Assembly: GCF_014191875.1 (NCBI RefSeq)
Contig: NZ_JACHXD010000004.1
Location: 337,652-401,651 of the forward strand
Direction of reading: 5' to 3'
Length of the DNA stretch: 64,000 bases
From: Pseudoduganella violacea
GTDB lineage: Bacteria; Pseudomonadota; Gammaproteobacteria; Burkholderiales; Burkholderiaceae_D
Below, piece after piece: positions 36,985-45,530 of the stretch (its first letter is position 1; each line of letters starts with the position of its first letter). Under the pieces are notes generated by a model, which saw nothing but the letters and a program-made list of their open reading frames with translations, made no database searches and had not been told where the DNA came from. The position numbers were made by a program, and so were the translations under genes.

Positions 36985-38346
36985 TTAGTAGACGTCGCGG
37001 CGGTAGCGGCTGGAGGCGGTCAGGGCGTCGAGGGCGGGACGGCCGAGGATGGTTTCGAGCGCCTTGTCGACGCCGGCGGCCATGCCGTCGAGGCTGCCGC
37101 AGACATAAATTGCGGCGCCATCGTCGACCCAGGCGCGCAACTCGTCGGCGTGGGCGGCCAACTGGTCTTGCACATAGCTGCGCTCGGCGTCGCGCGAATA
37201 GGCCAGGTTCAGACGCGGCAGCAGGCCGGCGCGCTGCCAGGCGTCCAACTCCTCGCTGTAGATGGCGTCGTGCTCGGCATTGCGTTCGCCGAACAGCAGC
37301 CAGTTGCGCGCTTGTCCGGCCAGGGCGCGCGCCTTGAGGTGGCCGCGCAGGCCGGCGATGCCGCTGCCGTTGCCGATCAGGATCAGCGGCCGGCCGGCAT
37401 TGCCCTCCAGGCGGAAGCGCTTGTGCTGGCGCAGGCGCATCTGCACCGTGTCGCCGATTTCAGCCTGGCGGCACAGCCAGCCGGAGGCCATGCCGCAGCT
37501 GCCGTCTTCGTGCAGATGCAGGCGCACCACCAGGTGCACGCGGCCATCCTGCGGAATCGAGGCGATCGAGTATTCGCGCGCGCGCGCCGGATCGCCCGGC
37601 GCGGCAATCTGCACCAGATCGCCCGACTGCCAGTTCAAGGGCGCGTCAGTTGGCGCCTGCAATTCGAGGTGGTATAGCGGCGCGCCCACGCTGGCAGGAT
37701 TGAGCAGGCGGCGCTCGGCCAGCAGCCAGCCGTCGAAGGCGGGCGCGCTCCAGTCGGGCGCGTCGCTGGTGCCGGCCAGATGGCTCAGTTGCTGGCGCCA
37801 GGCGGCAATCGCGGCCGGCGCGCTGCGGTCCACTTCGATACGCTCGAACAGGCTTTGCGCGCCTTGCTCCTGCAGCCATTGATCGAGGCTGCGGCCAAAG
37901 CCGCAATAGTGGCCGTAGCTGCGGTCGCCCAGCGCCAGCACGGCGTAGTGCAATTGCTTGAGCGGCACGGCGCCGCCCATCAGGCGGCCGGCAAAAGCGG
38001 CCGCCGCGTCGGGCGCATCGCCTTCGCCATAGGTGCTGACCAGGAACAGCGCGCGTTCCGCGCCCTGCAGCTCGGCCGCCGTCAGCTCGCCCAGCTCGGC
38101 CAGGCGCACGGTAATGCCGGCCAGGCCGAGCGTGTCGGCGGTCTGCCGCGCCAGTTCTTCGGCATTGCCGGTCTGGCTGGCGTAGGCGACTATCCAGCCG
38201 GGATTGCGCGCCGCCGCGGCCTTGGCGGCAGCCGCCGCCAGCCGCTTGCGGCGCACGCGCAGATACGGCAGCAGGCACACCAGGCCGTAGCCGAACACGC
38301 AGGCGGCGGTGAGCGCCAGCCTGCCGGGATCATTGGTAAGGATCAT
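36985..38346 (-). CDS. Membrane-anchored flavodoxin / NAD(P)H reductase (CysJ-like)
   Basis: 453-residue diflavin reductase. A single membrane span (about 10-29) anchors it, with a basic stretch after it that keeps the rest in the cytosol. The FMN flavodoxin domain has -YASQTGNAEELA- and -STYGEGDAPD-; the FAD domain has -REYSIASIP-; the NAD(P)H domain has -IGNGSGIAGLRGHL- and -YVCGSLDGMAAGVD-, and the chain ends in Tyr that would stack on FAD. It overlaps apbE as ATGA. As last gene of the iron-linked operon it is the likely electron source, taking electrons from NADPH to the membrane partner. Confidence 0.88.
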   Translation of the reverse strand: MILTNDPGRLALTAACVFGYGLVCLLPYLRVRRKRLAAAAAKAAAARNPGWIVAYASQTGNAEELARQTADTLGLAGITVRLAELGELTAAELQGAERALFLVSTYGEGDAPDAAAAFAGRLMGGAVPLKQLHYAVLALGDRSYGHYCGFGRSLDQWLQEQGAQSLFERIEVDRSAPAAIAAWRQQLSHLAGTSDAPDWSAPAFDGWLLAERRLLNPASVGAPLYHLELQAPTDAPLNWQSGDLVQIAAPGDPARAREYSIASIPQDGRVHLVVRLHLHEDGSCGMASGWLCRQAEIGDTVQMRLRQHKRFRLEGNAGRPLILIGNGSGIAGLRGHLKARALAGQARNWLLFGERNAEHDAIYSEELDAWQRAGLLPRLNLAYSRDAERSYVQDQLAAHADELRAWVDDGAAIYVCGSLDGMAAGVDKALETILGRPALDALTASSRYRRDVY

Positions 38347-39362
38347 TCTTCTTCCAGCATTGCACGGAAATGGCTGCTCATATATTCGCGCAGCCCTTCC
38401 CCTTCGCGCGCCACAAAGCGCACCGCCAGGCCCCGGCTTTCGGCCAGCGCCAGTCCGTCCTTCAGCCCCAGCACCGTCAGCGCGGTGGACCAGGCATCGG
38501 CCGCCATGCAGTGCGCATGCACCACGCTGACGGAAGCCAGACTGTTTTCTATCGGTGCGCCCGAGCGCGGGTCTATCGTATGCGAGTAGCGCTGGCCGCC
38601 CTGCTGGAAGAAGCGGCGGTAGTCGCCCGAGGTGGCGATCGCCAGCCCATGCAGGGCGACGACAATCGGCGCCACGCCAAGCGCGTCCTGCACTGCGGCA
38701 CCCACCTGTTCCAGCGCCACCCACCAGGGTTGGCCGTCCGGCTTGACGCCGGCGCCGCGCAATTCGCCGCCCACTTCCACCAGATAATGGCGGATGCCCA
38801 GGGCTTCCAGATACTGCGCCAGGCGATCCACGCCATAGCCCTTGGCCACGGCCGACAGGTCGAGCTGGACGCCGCCCGGCTGCCACGCGGCGCGCGAAGC
38901 CTGGTCCAGCTTCACGCCCTGGCCGGCGCGCTGCGCCAGCACGGCCTGCACCTGGAATGGCGCGGGCGGCGCGAAATCGTCGTCCTTGAAACGGGAACCG
39001 GGGCCGAAGCCCCACAGATTGACCAGCGCCCCGGCGCAGGGATCGTAAGCCCCGCCGGAATCGCGCGCCACGTTCATGGCAAAGGACAGCACGTCAAAGA
39101 AGGCCGCAGGCAAGGCCTGCCAGCTGCCCGCCGCGGCACGGTTGAAGCGGCCCAGGTCGGAGTCCGCTTCCCAGTGGCTCATTTCGGCCACCACCGCGTC
39201 GAGCTGCCGCTGCAAGCCTTCCTGCAGCGGCGCGGACGCGCCCTGCTCCACCAGCCGCACCGACCAGCTGGTGCCCATGCTGGCGCCGCCGAATTCGCGC
39301 AAGACGCCGTCGGCGGGCGCCGGGTCGGGGGAGATATGGTGAGGCAGGAGAACCCGGCGCAT
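38343..39362 (-). CDS. apbE: FAD:protein FMN transferase, ApbE family
   Basis: 339-residue ApbE, which covalently attaches FMN to Ser/Thr of target proteins. Key blocks are -GGASMGTSWSVRL-, -LDLSAVAKGYGVDRLA-, -EVGGELRGAGVKPDGQPW- and -YSHTIDPRSGAPI-. Unlike usual ApbE it has no signal peptide or lipobox: the N-terminus -MRRVLLPHHISPDPAPADG- is not hydrophobic, and the short frame upstream adds none. A likely target is the DUF2271 protein two genes upstream, which carries a D-G-V-S-G-A-T motif. It overlaps the reductase gene by four bases. Confidence 0.9.
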   Translation of the reverse strand: MRRVLLPHHISPDPAPADGVLREFGGASMGTSWSVRLVEQGASAPLQEGLQRQLDAVVAEMSHWEADSDLGRFNRAAAGSWQALPAAFFDVLSFAMNVARDSGGAYDPCAGALVNLWGFGPGSRFKDDDFAPPAPFQVQAVLAQRAGQGVKLDQASRAAWQPGGVQLDLSAVAKGYGVDRLAQYLEALGIRHYLVEVGGELRGAGVKPDGQPWWVALEQVGAAVQDALGVAPIVVALHGLAIATSGDYRRFFQQGGQRYSHTIDPRSGAPIENSLASVSVVHAHCMAADAWSTALTVLGLKDGLALAESRGLAVRFVAREGEGLREYMSSHFRAMLEEE

Positions 39363-39393
39363 CGCTACTCTTGTTTTGGCGGGGAAGCGCCGC

Positions 39394-40212
39394 TTACTGC
39401 GGCAGCACTTCCACCGTGGCCGCGTAGGTCACGCGGCGCGCCGGCATCTGCGGCGCCTGGCCCGCTACCGCAGGCGCGGCAGCCGGCCAGCTGGCGTTCA
39501 CCATATACATGCCCGCTGCCGGGATGGTGAAGGTGATTTCGCCTTTGGCGTCGGTGTTCTGGCGGATCTCGCCCAGCGTGCCGCGATAGCGCACGCCGCC
39601 CGGCACCAGGCTGAAGCCCAGGTTGGCCGCCGGCTTGCCGTCCAGCAGGAAGCGCCAGGTGGCCTTCTCGCCGGCGCGCATATCGTTCGGGTGCGTCACC
39701 GGCACCAGTTCCAGGCCGGTGCCGGTCGGCTTGAACACCGCCTCGTCGGTCGAATTGGCGCTGACGAAGGTTTCCAGGCGCGCGTTGGTGCGCGTGGTTT
39801 TCAGCTCGTCGGCATTGGCCGGCACTTCCTTGGCGAAGGCTTCTTCCGAACCGCGCCAGCGCTTGACTTCACCGTTGACCTTCCAGCTGGCCGTCACGTT
39901 TTGCGACACCAGGGCGATCTTGTAGGTGCCCGGCTTGGCCATCTTCACGTCGAAGGTCGAGCGCAGGCGGCCGGTGCTGGCGTTTTCCAGCGGCACGCGG
40001 GCGCCGTCCGGAGCGAGCACGAAGATGCCGTCCAGTTTCAGCGGCACGTGGTCGATGTCGAACAGGCCTTCGGAGATGGCGGCATCCACCGTCACCCACG
40101 GTTCCTTCGCTTCCACCAGGGAGGACGACGGCACCATCCAGGCGCGGTGCGCCTGGGCGCCGAAAGCGGCGCCGGCCAGGGCCAGCGCGATCAGGGTCTT
40201 AGTCAGTTTCAT
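39394..40212 (-). CDS. Periplasmic DUF4198 protein
   Basis: 272-residue secreted protein with a clean Sec signal peptide (-LIALALAGAAFGAQA-), then the DUF4198 start -HRAWMVPSSSLV-. The exposed His at the mature N-terminus is typical of the family, some members of which are linked to metal (cobalt, nickel, iron) uptake loci. The rest is beta-rich, ending in an Ig-like part (-GEITFTIPAAGMYMVNASW-). It lies 9 bases after the DUF2271 gene and 31 before apbE. A role in presenting or reducing ferric complexes is inference from context. Confidence 0.88.
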   Translation of the reverse strand: MKLTKTLIALALAGAAFGAQAHRAWMVPSSSLVEAKEPWVTVDAAISEGLFDIDHVPLKLDGIFVLAPDGARVPLENASTGRLRSTFDVKMAKPGTYKIALVSQNVTASWKVNGEVKRWRGSEEAFAKEVPANADELKTTRTNARLETFVSANSTDEAVFKPTGTGLELVPVTHPNDMRAGEKATWRFLLDGKPAANLGFSLVPGGVRYRGTLGEIRQNTDAKGEITFTIPAAGMYMVNASWPAAAPAVAGQAPQMPARRVTYAATVEVLPQ

Positions 40213-40221
40213 CTGCGCCTC

Positions 40222-40737
40222 TTATGGTTTGACCAGCACGGATACGGCACCCAGTTCTTCCTTGCCCTTGCCGGCAAAGTTCTGCGCCGATTTCGGCGGC
40301 CACGCCACCGGCACTTTCACCAGCTCGCGGCCACCGGCTTCGCGCGCCGCTTCCACCACCAGCTGGTATTGGCCGGCCGGCAGCTTGTTGATCGCTTCCT
40401 GGGCGACCGGGAAGCTCAGGGTATGCTCGCCCGGCGCGCGCGTGGCGCCGCTCACGCCGTCCAGCGGCATGGCGACGTCGCGGCCGCTCTTGCGCCACCA
40501 CTGGCGCATGTCCTTCAGCCACTTGGTGCCGGCATTGTCCTTCTTCTTGGTGTCGTACAGCACGGCCAGGTTGGCGACCACTTTCTGGTCGGCGTTTTCC
40601 AGCCAGGCGGCGACGTAAGGACGGTGGTACTCCGCCACGTTCAGTTGGGGAATTTCAAATTTGAGCGACAGGTCGGCAGCCATGGCCGTGGCGCTGACCA
40701 GGGGAAGACTGAGCGCGATGGAGTAGCGTAATTTCAT
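40222..40737 (-). CDS. Periplasmic DUF2271 protein with flavinylation motif
   Basis: 171-residue secreted protein: signal peptide cut after -SATAMA-, then the DUF2271 fold (-KFEIPQLNVAEYHRPYVAAW-, here only partly quoted; -DMRQWWRKSGRD-). Residues 93-99 are D-G-V-S-G-A-T, which matches the D-x-x-(S/T)-G-A-(S/T) sequence recognised by ApbE, so Thr99 is a likely FMN attachment site. That would make it a periplasmic flavin carrier. The gene is 8 bases downstream of the PepSY gene and lies in the Fur-controlled operon with apbE and a diflavin reductase. Confidence 0.88.
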   Translation of the reverse strand: MKLRYSIALSLPLVSATAMAADLSLKFEIPQLNVAEYHRPYVAAWLENADQKVVANLAVLYDTKKKDNAGTKWLKDMRQWWRKSGRDVAMPLDGVSGATRAPGEHTLSFPVAQEAINKLPAGQYQLVVEAAREAGGRELVKVPVAWPPKSAQNFAGKGKEELGAVSVLVKP

Positions 40738-40745
40738 GGTGGTCC

Positions 40746-41399
40746 TTAATGAATAAACAGCAGGGCTATAACAAATGGTATCAGCACGCCCAGTCCGACC
40801 ATGGGCCAGGTGAAGGGACGGTTGGTGGCGTGGAATTTCAGAATCAGCAAACCGGTAATGCAGAACACCAGGCAGGTGGCGGCGAAGATGTCGATGAACC
40901 AGTTCCAGGCGGCGCCGGTATTGCGCCCCTTGTGCACGTCGTTAAGCCAGGAGATCCAGCCGCGGTCGGTGTTTTCGAATTCGGCCGCGCCATCCTCGAA
41001 GCCGATGCGCACCCAGGCGTCGCCGCCCGCCTTCGGCAGCGGCAGATAGACTTCGTCGGCCGACCATTCGGCGCTGCGCCCGCCCGCCTTGAGCGACCAG
41101 GTGTCGAGCAGCCAGCGTTCGGCCGCTTCGGGCAAGGGGGCTTTTTCGCCGTCATGTTCCGCGCCGAAGGTCTTGAGCTGGGCCAGCAGCGGCGCCGGCG
41201 CGCTGGCCTGTTTGCGCACCACGCTGGGCTTGGCTTCGATCTGGGAGGCGTGGTTCAACGTGATGCCGGTGATACTGAACAGGAACATGCCCAGCAGGCA
41301 AAGCGCGGAGCTGATCCAATGCCACTGGTGTAAATGCCGCAACCAGACGGCGCGGCTGGCTTGACGGGCTGCCGCGGGGACTTGCATGGGACCGCTCAC
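40746..41399 (-). CDS. PepSY-associated membrane protein, GTG start
   Basis: 217-residue PepSY-TM family protein. The N-terminal membrane helix (about 25-48) contains -HQWHWISSALCLLGMFLF- and a second region of two helices covers about 165-217, with a periplasmic domain between. His residues at membrane boundaries (-LRHLHQWHW-, -NHAS-, -DVHKGRN-, -KFHATN-) could bind heme or metal. The GTG at 41399 is preferred because GAAGGAAAG precedes it; ATG at 41387 is the alternative. It is the first gene of the iron operon, behind a Fur-overlapped promoter, and probably carries electrons across the membrane. Confidence 0.87.
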   Translation of the reverse strand: MSGPMQVPAAARQASRAVWLRHLHQWHWISSALCLLGMFLFSITGITLNHASQIEAKPSVVRKQASAPAPLLAQLKTFGAEHDGEKAPLPEAAERWLLDTWSLKAGGRSAEWSADEVYLPLPKAGGDAWVRIGFEDGAAEFENTDRGWISWLNDVHKGRNTGAAWNWFIDIFAATCLVFCITGLLILKFHATNRPFTWPMVGLGVLIPFVIALLFIH

Positions 41400-41435
41400 T
41401 TTGCACTTTCCTTCAAATTAACTGACATGAACACT

Positions 41436-41466
41436 AAATGATAATGATTATCATTTGCGGAGTCAA
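41436..41466 (-). promoter_or_regulatory. Fur-repressed promoter of the PepSY operon
   Basis: On the minus strand TTGACT (41461-41466) and TATCAT (41438-41443) are 17 bases apart. A near-perfect Fur palindrome AATGATAATGATTATCATT (41437-41455) covers the -10 box, so Fur-Fe(II) binding would block transcription. Confidence 0.9.
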
Positions 41467-41539
41467 TGTAGGCTGGACAACCGTTACATTACGATACTTT
41501 TGCCGCAACAGATGTAGCTTGATACATGAAAGTTACCTT

Positions 41540-41564
41540 GATAATGCAACTGAGAAGCATTATC
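41540..41564 (+). promoter_or_regulatory. Second Fur-type site, upstream of the TonB receptor
   Basis: GATAATGC and GCATTATC are inverted around nine bases (AACTGAGAA), and the right half with the following bases fits the Fur pattern. TTGATA (41519-41524) and GATAAT (41540-41545) upstream could be the promoter, though their 15-base spacing is short. Confidence 0.7.
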
Positions 41565-41648
41565 ATCTACGCTCTTAAAAATATTCAGCCAGCCAGCTCC
41601 AGTTGCAGACCGAAGCCGCCAGCCACACCACGTCACCTGGAGAATCCC

Positions 41649-43949
41649 TTGTCCCATATCCGCAGCCGCAAGCATACGCTTGCAGCTCAGCCCCTGCTGA
41701 GCCAATCCCTGTTTGCCCTGGCCGCCGTCGGCCTGCCGCTGGCCGCCCAGGCCCAGAGCCCCGAGAAAACCCTGTCGGAAGTCAAGGTTGAGGCCAAAGC
41801 CAATGCCGAAGCGCCGTACAAGGTCGAAAAAGTCTCCTCGCCCAAGCTGACCCAGCCCCTGCTCGACACCACCCAGACCATTACCGTCATCAAAAAGGAC
41901 GTGATCCAGGAACAAGGCGCCTCCTCCATCGTCGAAGCGCTGCGCAACACCCCCGGCATCACCCTGCAACTGGGCGAAAACGGCAACACCAGCGCCGGCG
42001 ACACCTTCCAGATGCGCGGCTTCGCGGCGCAAAGCTCGATCTTCGTCGACGGCATCCGCGACCTGGGCGCCGTCACGCGCGACGCCTTCAATGTGGAACA
42101 AGTGGAAGTGGCGAAAGGCCCGGCCGGCGCCGATATCGGCCGCGGCGCCGCTTCCGGCTACGTCAACCTGGTCACCAAGCTGCCCTCGCGCGAAGACGCG
42201 ACCAGCGCCACCCTGGGTTACGACAGCGGCGAAACCAAGCGCGGCACCATCGATCTGAACCGCCGCTTCGGCGACTCGGGCGCCTTCCGCATCAACGCCA
42301 TGGTCCAGGATGGCGGCGTCATGGGCCGCAAGGTGATCCAGAAGAAGAGCCATGCGCTGGCCCCGTCCATCGCCTGGGGTCTGGGCGGCGGCACCCGCCT
42401 CTACCTGTACTCGCAACACGTGCGCCAGGACAATACGCCGGATGGCGGCACCCCGGCCGTGGGCGTGCCCAGCTACTATCAGACCGACGAGCGCCTGCGC
42501 ACCGCGCCGCGCGTGGACCGCAACAACTTCTACGGCTACGCCAGCGATTTCGCCAAGGTCGACGCCGATATGGTCACGGCCAAGATCGAGCATGAACTGG
42601 GCGGCAAAACCACGCTGACCAATACCACGCGCTACGGCAAGACCAAGATGGACCGCATCCTGACCGGCGTGCACTCGGTCACCACCAGCAAGACCGTGAA
42701 AGTCGACGGCAAGGACGTGGTCGTGCCGCTGGCCCAGGCCGACTGGAGCGTGATGCGCATCCGCCAGAGCGTGCTGCAGGAAAACGAAATCATGGGTAAC
42801 ACCACCAATATCGTCAGCGAATTCAATACCGGCGCCATCGGCCACACCCTGTCCACCGGCTTCGAACTGCTGTCGGAAGAACAATTCGCCCCGGTACGCG
42901 GCGGCCTCGGCACCGCCGGCAACGCCAATCTGTACCAACCTAACCGCGACGACGCCCTGCCCGGCTACGCCCCGGCCCTGACCGGCGCCTTCACCAAGGG
43001 CCGCACCCGCACCGCCGCCGTATACGCCTTCGACACCATCAAGCTGAACGCCCAATGGCAGCTGAATGGCGGCCTGCGCGTCGAACGCTACAACACCGAA
43101 ACCACGGGCGCCACCGTGCAAGCCGCGTCCGTCCCGCAAACCATTCCGGTCGGCACCCTGGTCGGTTCCCGCCTGGAAAAATCGGGCAAGCTGGTGAGCT
43201 GGAAAGCGGGCGCGCTGTACAAGCCGGCCGAGAACGGCAGCATCTACCTGTCCTTCGCCAATTCGCAGACGCCGCCGGGCAGCGCCAACTTCTCGCTGGC
43301 CGCCTCCGCCGGTTCCGTCGCCAATCCGAATATGGCGCCGCAGAAAACCAGCAATGCCGAACTGGGCACCAAGTGGGATGTGCTGGAGAAGAAACTGGCC
43401 CTGACCGCCGCCGTCTACCGCAGCGAGAACAAGAACGAGCTGACCTTGGAAGACGCGGTCAGCCACACCTGGTCCCAGCTCGGCAAGCGCCGCGTGGAAG
43501 GCGTGGAACTGGGCGCCGTCGGCCAGATCACGCCGAACTGGAACATCACGGCCGGCATCGCCACCATGAATTCCAAGATCATCGAAGGCACCACCGGCGG
43601 CAACGCGGCCGGCGTGGCCACGCGCTGGACCCCGGATCTGACCGCCACGCTGTGGAGCACCTACAAGCTGGGCGAGCAGTTCACCTTCGGCGGCGGCATG
43701 CGCTACTCCTCCGAGCAAAAGCGCAATGTCGATCCGAAGACCCCGGTGATCGCCGGCACCCAAGGCATCCCATCCTACTTCGTGGCCGACGCCATGTTCA
43801 GCTACAAGGTCAACAAGAACGTCAGCCTCCAGTTCAACGTCTACAACCTGTTCGACAAGTTCTACCTCGAATCGCTGAACAGTGGCGGCAGCCGCGTCGT
43901 CCTGGGCGCCCGCCGCTCCGGCCAGGTCAGCGCCAACTTCACCTTCTAA
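41649..43949 (+). CDS. TonB-dependent siderophore receptor (Fiu/CirA-like), TTG start
   Basis: 766-residue outer-membrane receptor. The TTG at 41649 follows GGAGA by 7 bases and gives a normal signal peptide ending -LPLAAQAQ-; longer frames add a non-signal leader. The plug domain shows -ITVIKKDVIQEQGASS-, -NTPGITLQLGENGNTSAGD-, -FQMRGFAAQSSIFVDGIRD- and -YVNLVTKLP-. The C-terminal barrel ends in -VSANFTF with terminal Phe needed for assembly. Similarity pattern suggests catecholate or monocatechol ferric uptake, which is not certain. It is divergent from the PepSY-ApbE operon, with Fur sites between, so uptake and ferric reduction are probably co-regulated. Confidence 0.9.
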   Translation: MSHIRSRKHTLAAQPLLSQSLFALAAVGLPLAAQAQSPEKTLSEVKVEAKANAEAPYKVEKVSSPKLTQPLLDTTQTITVIKKDVIQEQGASSIVEALRNTPGITLQLGENGNTSAGDTFQMRGFAAQSSIFVDGIRDLGAVTRDAFNVEQVEVAKGPAGADIGRGAASGYVNLVTKLPSREDATSATLGYDSGETKRGTIDLNRRFGDSGAFRINAMVQDGGVMGRKVIQKKSHALAPSIAWGLGGGTRLYLYSQHVRQDNTPDGGTPAVGVPSYYQTDERLRTAPRVDRNNFYGYASDFAKVDADMVTAKIEHELGGKTTLTNTTRYGKTKMDRILTGVHSVTTSKTVKVDGKDVVVPLAQADWSVMRIRQSVLQENEIMGNTTNIVSEFNTGAIGHTLSTGFELLSEEQFAPVRGGLGTAGNANLYQPNRDDALPGYAPALTGAFTKGRTRTAAVYAFDTIKLNAQWQLNGGLRVERYNTETTGATVQAASVPQTIPVGTLVGSRLEKSGKLVSWKAGALYKPAENGSIYLSFANSQTPPGSANFSLAASAGSVANPNMAPQKTSNAELGTKWDVLEKKLALTAAVYRSENKNELTLEDAVSHTWSQLGKRRVEGVELGAVGQITPNWNITAGIATMNSKIIEGTTGGNAAGVATRWTPDLTATLWSTYKLGEQFTFGGGMRYSSEQKRNVDPKTPVIAGTQGIPSYFVADAMFSYKVNKNVSLQFNVYNLFDKFYLESLNSGGSRVVLGARRSGQVSANFTF

Positions 43950-43963
43950 GCCCTCGGGTTTGC

Positions 43964-44032
43964 GCTAAATCAAAGAATGTCCCACCCTGGTGTCAGGCAC
44001 TGGGGTGGGACATTTTTTGCGCTAGATCAAAG
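43964..44032. repeat. Palindromic repeat locus 3: one 39-bp unit
   Basis: A single 39-bp class A unit (43976-44014), AATGTCCCACC ... GGTGGGACATT with the GGTGTCAGGCAC core, flanked by GCGCTAAATCAAAG and GCGCTAGATCAAAG, lies between the convergent receptor and the next minus-strand gene. It may act as a bidirectional terminator. Confidence 0.85.
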
Positions 44033-44036
44033 GGGC

Positions 44037-44270
44037 TTAGACGCCGGAGCTGGCGTCGGGGCCGGGGGCGCCGCCTTCGCTGCCGGGGGGCTCGCCGCCC
44101 TGGCGCGAACCGGGGTTGAGCGTGCTCTGGCGGTTGCCGGGCAGGGGCTTGTTGACGGGGCGGACTTCGAGGTCGGCCACGTCGCCGATCAGGTCCACAT
44201 TGCCGATTTCGGGATGTTCCGTATCAACCAGCACAAAATTTTGGCTGGACTTGTCCTGTTGGGAATTCAT
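44037..44270 (-). CDS. Small hypothetical protein
   Basis: 77-residue protein starting -MNSQQDKSSQNFVLVDTEH- and ending in a Gly/Pro/Ser-rich tail that looks disordered. AGGAGG stands about 6 bases before the ATG, an excellent ribosome site, which supports a real gene. No signal peptide, membrane span or known domain is seen. It is 110 bases downstream of the KGG stress-protein gene on the same strand and, like it, is hydrophilic, so a general-stress role is possible but unproven. Confidence 0.6.
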   Translation of the reverse strand: MNSQQDKSSQNFVLVDTEHPEIGNVDLIGDVADLEVRPVNKPLPGNRQSTLNPGSRQGGEPPGSEGGAPGPDASSGV

Positions 44271-44380
44271 ATTGCCTCCTTGCAGCAGGCTGTAGGGGGA
44301 TAGCGGGGACTGCGCGCCGTGCGCGCGCCGGTCCCCGTTTTTCATGGGTGGAGCGGGATGCTCCAGGTGACGCGACCGGC

Positions 44381-44734
44381 TTACGCCTTGTCGCCGCTGC
44401 GGTTGCCGCCTTGCTGGCTGGCCAGATTTTCCTGTCCCTGTAACTTGTCGGCCGTGTCGGCGCTCTGCTCATTGCGGTTGCCGCCGCTGCGGCTGCCGGC
44501 CGCTGCGCTCTGGCGGTTGCCGTCGTTTTTGTGGCTCATCGCGCCGGCGCGGCGCGCCTCTTCCGGCGTGAACTCGTGGGCCGTACCTTTTTCGTGCGCG
44601 GCGCGGCCGCCCGCCGAGGCGATATCGCGCTGGCGTTGCGGGTCCATGGAGGCGAAGCCGCGCGTGCTGGTGTCACCGCTCTGCTTGCTGCCTGTCTTAT
44701 TGCCCTGCCGGTTTCCCTGATTCGTCGAAGCCAT
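44381..44734 (-). CDS. KGG-repeat stress-induced protein
   Basis: 117-residue hydrophilic, Gly/Ser/Asn/Gln-rich protein of the stress-induced KGG family. The repeat form -RGFASMDPQRQRDIASAGGR- followed by -HEKGTAHEFTPEEARRAG- is the diagnostic core; the rest is low complexity. Such proteins accumulate under general stress or in stationary phase in many bacteria and are probably disordered. AGGAGAAG precedes the ATG. The 142-bp gap upstream is shared with pdeM's 3' end; no clear promoter pair was found. Confidence 0.88.
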   Translation of the reverse strand: MASTNQGNRQGNKTGSKQSGDTSTRGFASMDPQRQRDIASAGGRAAHEKGTAHEFTPEEARRAGAMSHKNDGNRQSAAAGSRSGGNRNEQSADTADKLQGQENLASQQGGNRSGDKA

Positions 44735-44876
44735 GATACTTCTCCTGATCTATAAAGGAGGGCCTATAGTAGTGCATGCCCTTGAGGGAAAGTATAGGAC
44801 GCCCGCAAGAGCAACTGTAGGAAGAATCTGTGTACCGGTTTCAAATCTTTAGCGATTTTTCCTTACATTCCCACGA

Positions 44877-45530
44877 TCAACTTTCTATCGGGAAAACAAG
44901 ATCATCTGCCGTCAAGAAAATCCGCTCCCCCGGCAGCGGTGTAACCACATGGCCGCCGGTAAATGCACCGAATGAGGGCAAGATCATGCGTGCCGCCCCC
45001 TGCAGGAAACAGGGCAGCCGCAAGTGCTCCCAGGCGGAGCGCAGCACAAACACCGGATGCACATGGCCCGCCAGCACATAGCCCGGCGCCGCTGTATCGG
45101 GATGGTGACAGAAGGCGAAGGGGCCGATGCTGTAAGGCTCGTCCACCACGCCAATGCGCAGCGAGGACGCGGGATCGCCGGCATGGCGGTCATGATTGCC
45201 GCGTACCAGCAACAGTTCCAGCTCCGCATGGCGTGCGCGCCACGCTTGCATGGCCTGCAAAGTTGCCCTGGCATGGGCCGCTTTCGCATGCAGAAAGTCG
45301 CCAAGAAAGACGATGCGCTGCACCGCATGCGCGGCCAGCAAGGCATCCAGCGCCTGCAGATTTTGCGTGGTGGTGCCGCGCGGTACGGGAATGCCTTGTG
45401 CGCGGAAGCTGGCCGCCTTGCCGAAGTGGATGTCGGCCACGGCCAGGGTGCGCTGGCGCGGCCAGTACAGGGCTTTTTGCGCCAGCAGCAGCACGCTCTC
45501 CCCGGCCAGCTCGATGGCGTGCGCGCTCAT
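44877..45530 (-). CDS. pdeM: Ligase-associated DNA damage response endonuclease PdeM
   Basis: 217-residue calcineurin-like phosphoesterase. All metal motifs are present: [13 protein letters not shown], -FLGDFLHAK-, -RGNHDRH- and -AGHVHPV-. PdeM-type proteins accompany an ATP-dependent DNA ligase, a helicase and a beta-CASP exonuclease, and take part in DNA damage repair. It overlaps the helicase gene as ATGA and is the last gene of the operon. Confidence 0.92.
   Translation of the reverse strand: MSAHAIELAGESVLLLAQKALYWPRQRTLAVADIHFGKAASFRAQGIPVPRGTTTQNLQALDALLAAHAVQRIVFLGDFLHAKAAHARATLQAMQAWRARHAELELLLVRGNHDRHAGDPASSLRIGVVDEPYSIGPFAFCHHPDTAAPGYVLAGHVHPVFVLRSAWEHLRLPCFLQGAARMILPSFGAFTGGHVVTPLPGERIFLTADDLVFPIES

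Noticed and set aside
36985..39015. 676-codon frame for the diflavin reductase
   Set aside because: The extra N-terminal part is a shadow of apbE; the membrane anchor and ATG at 38346 mark the real start.
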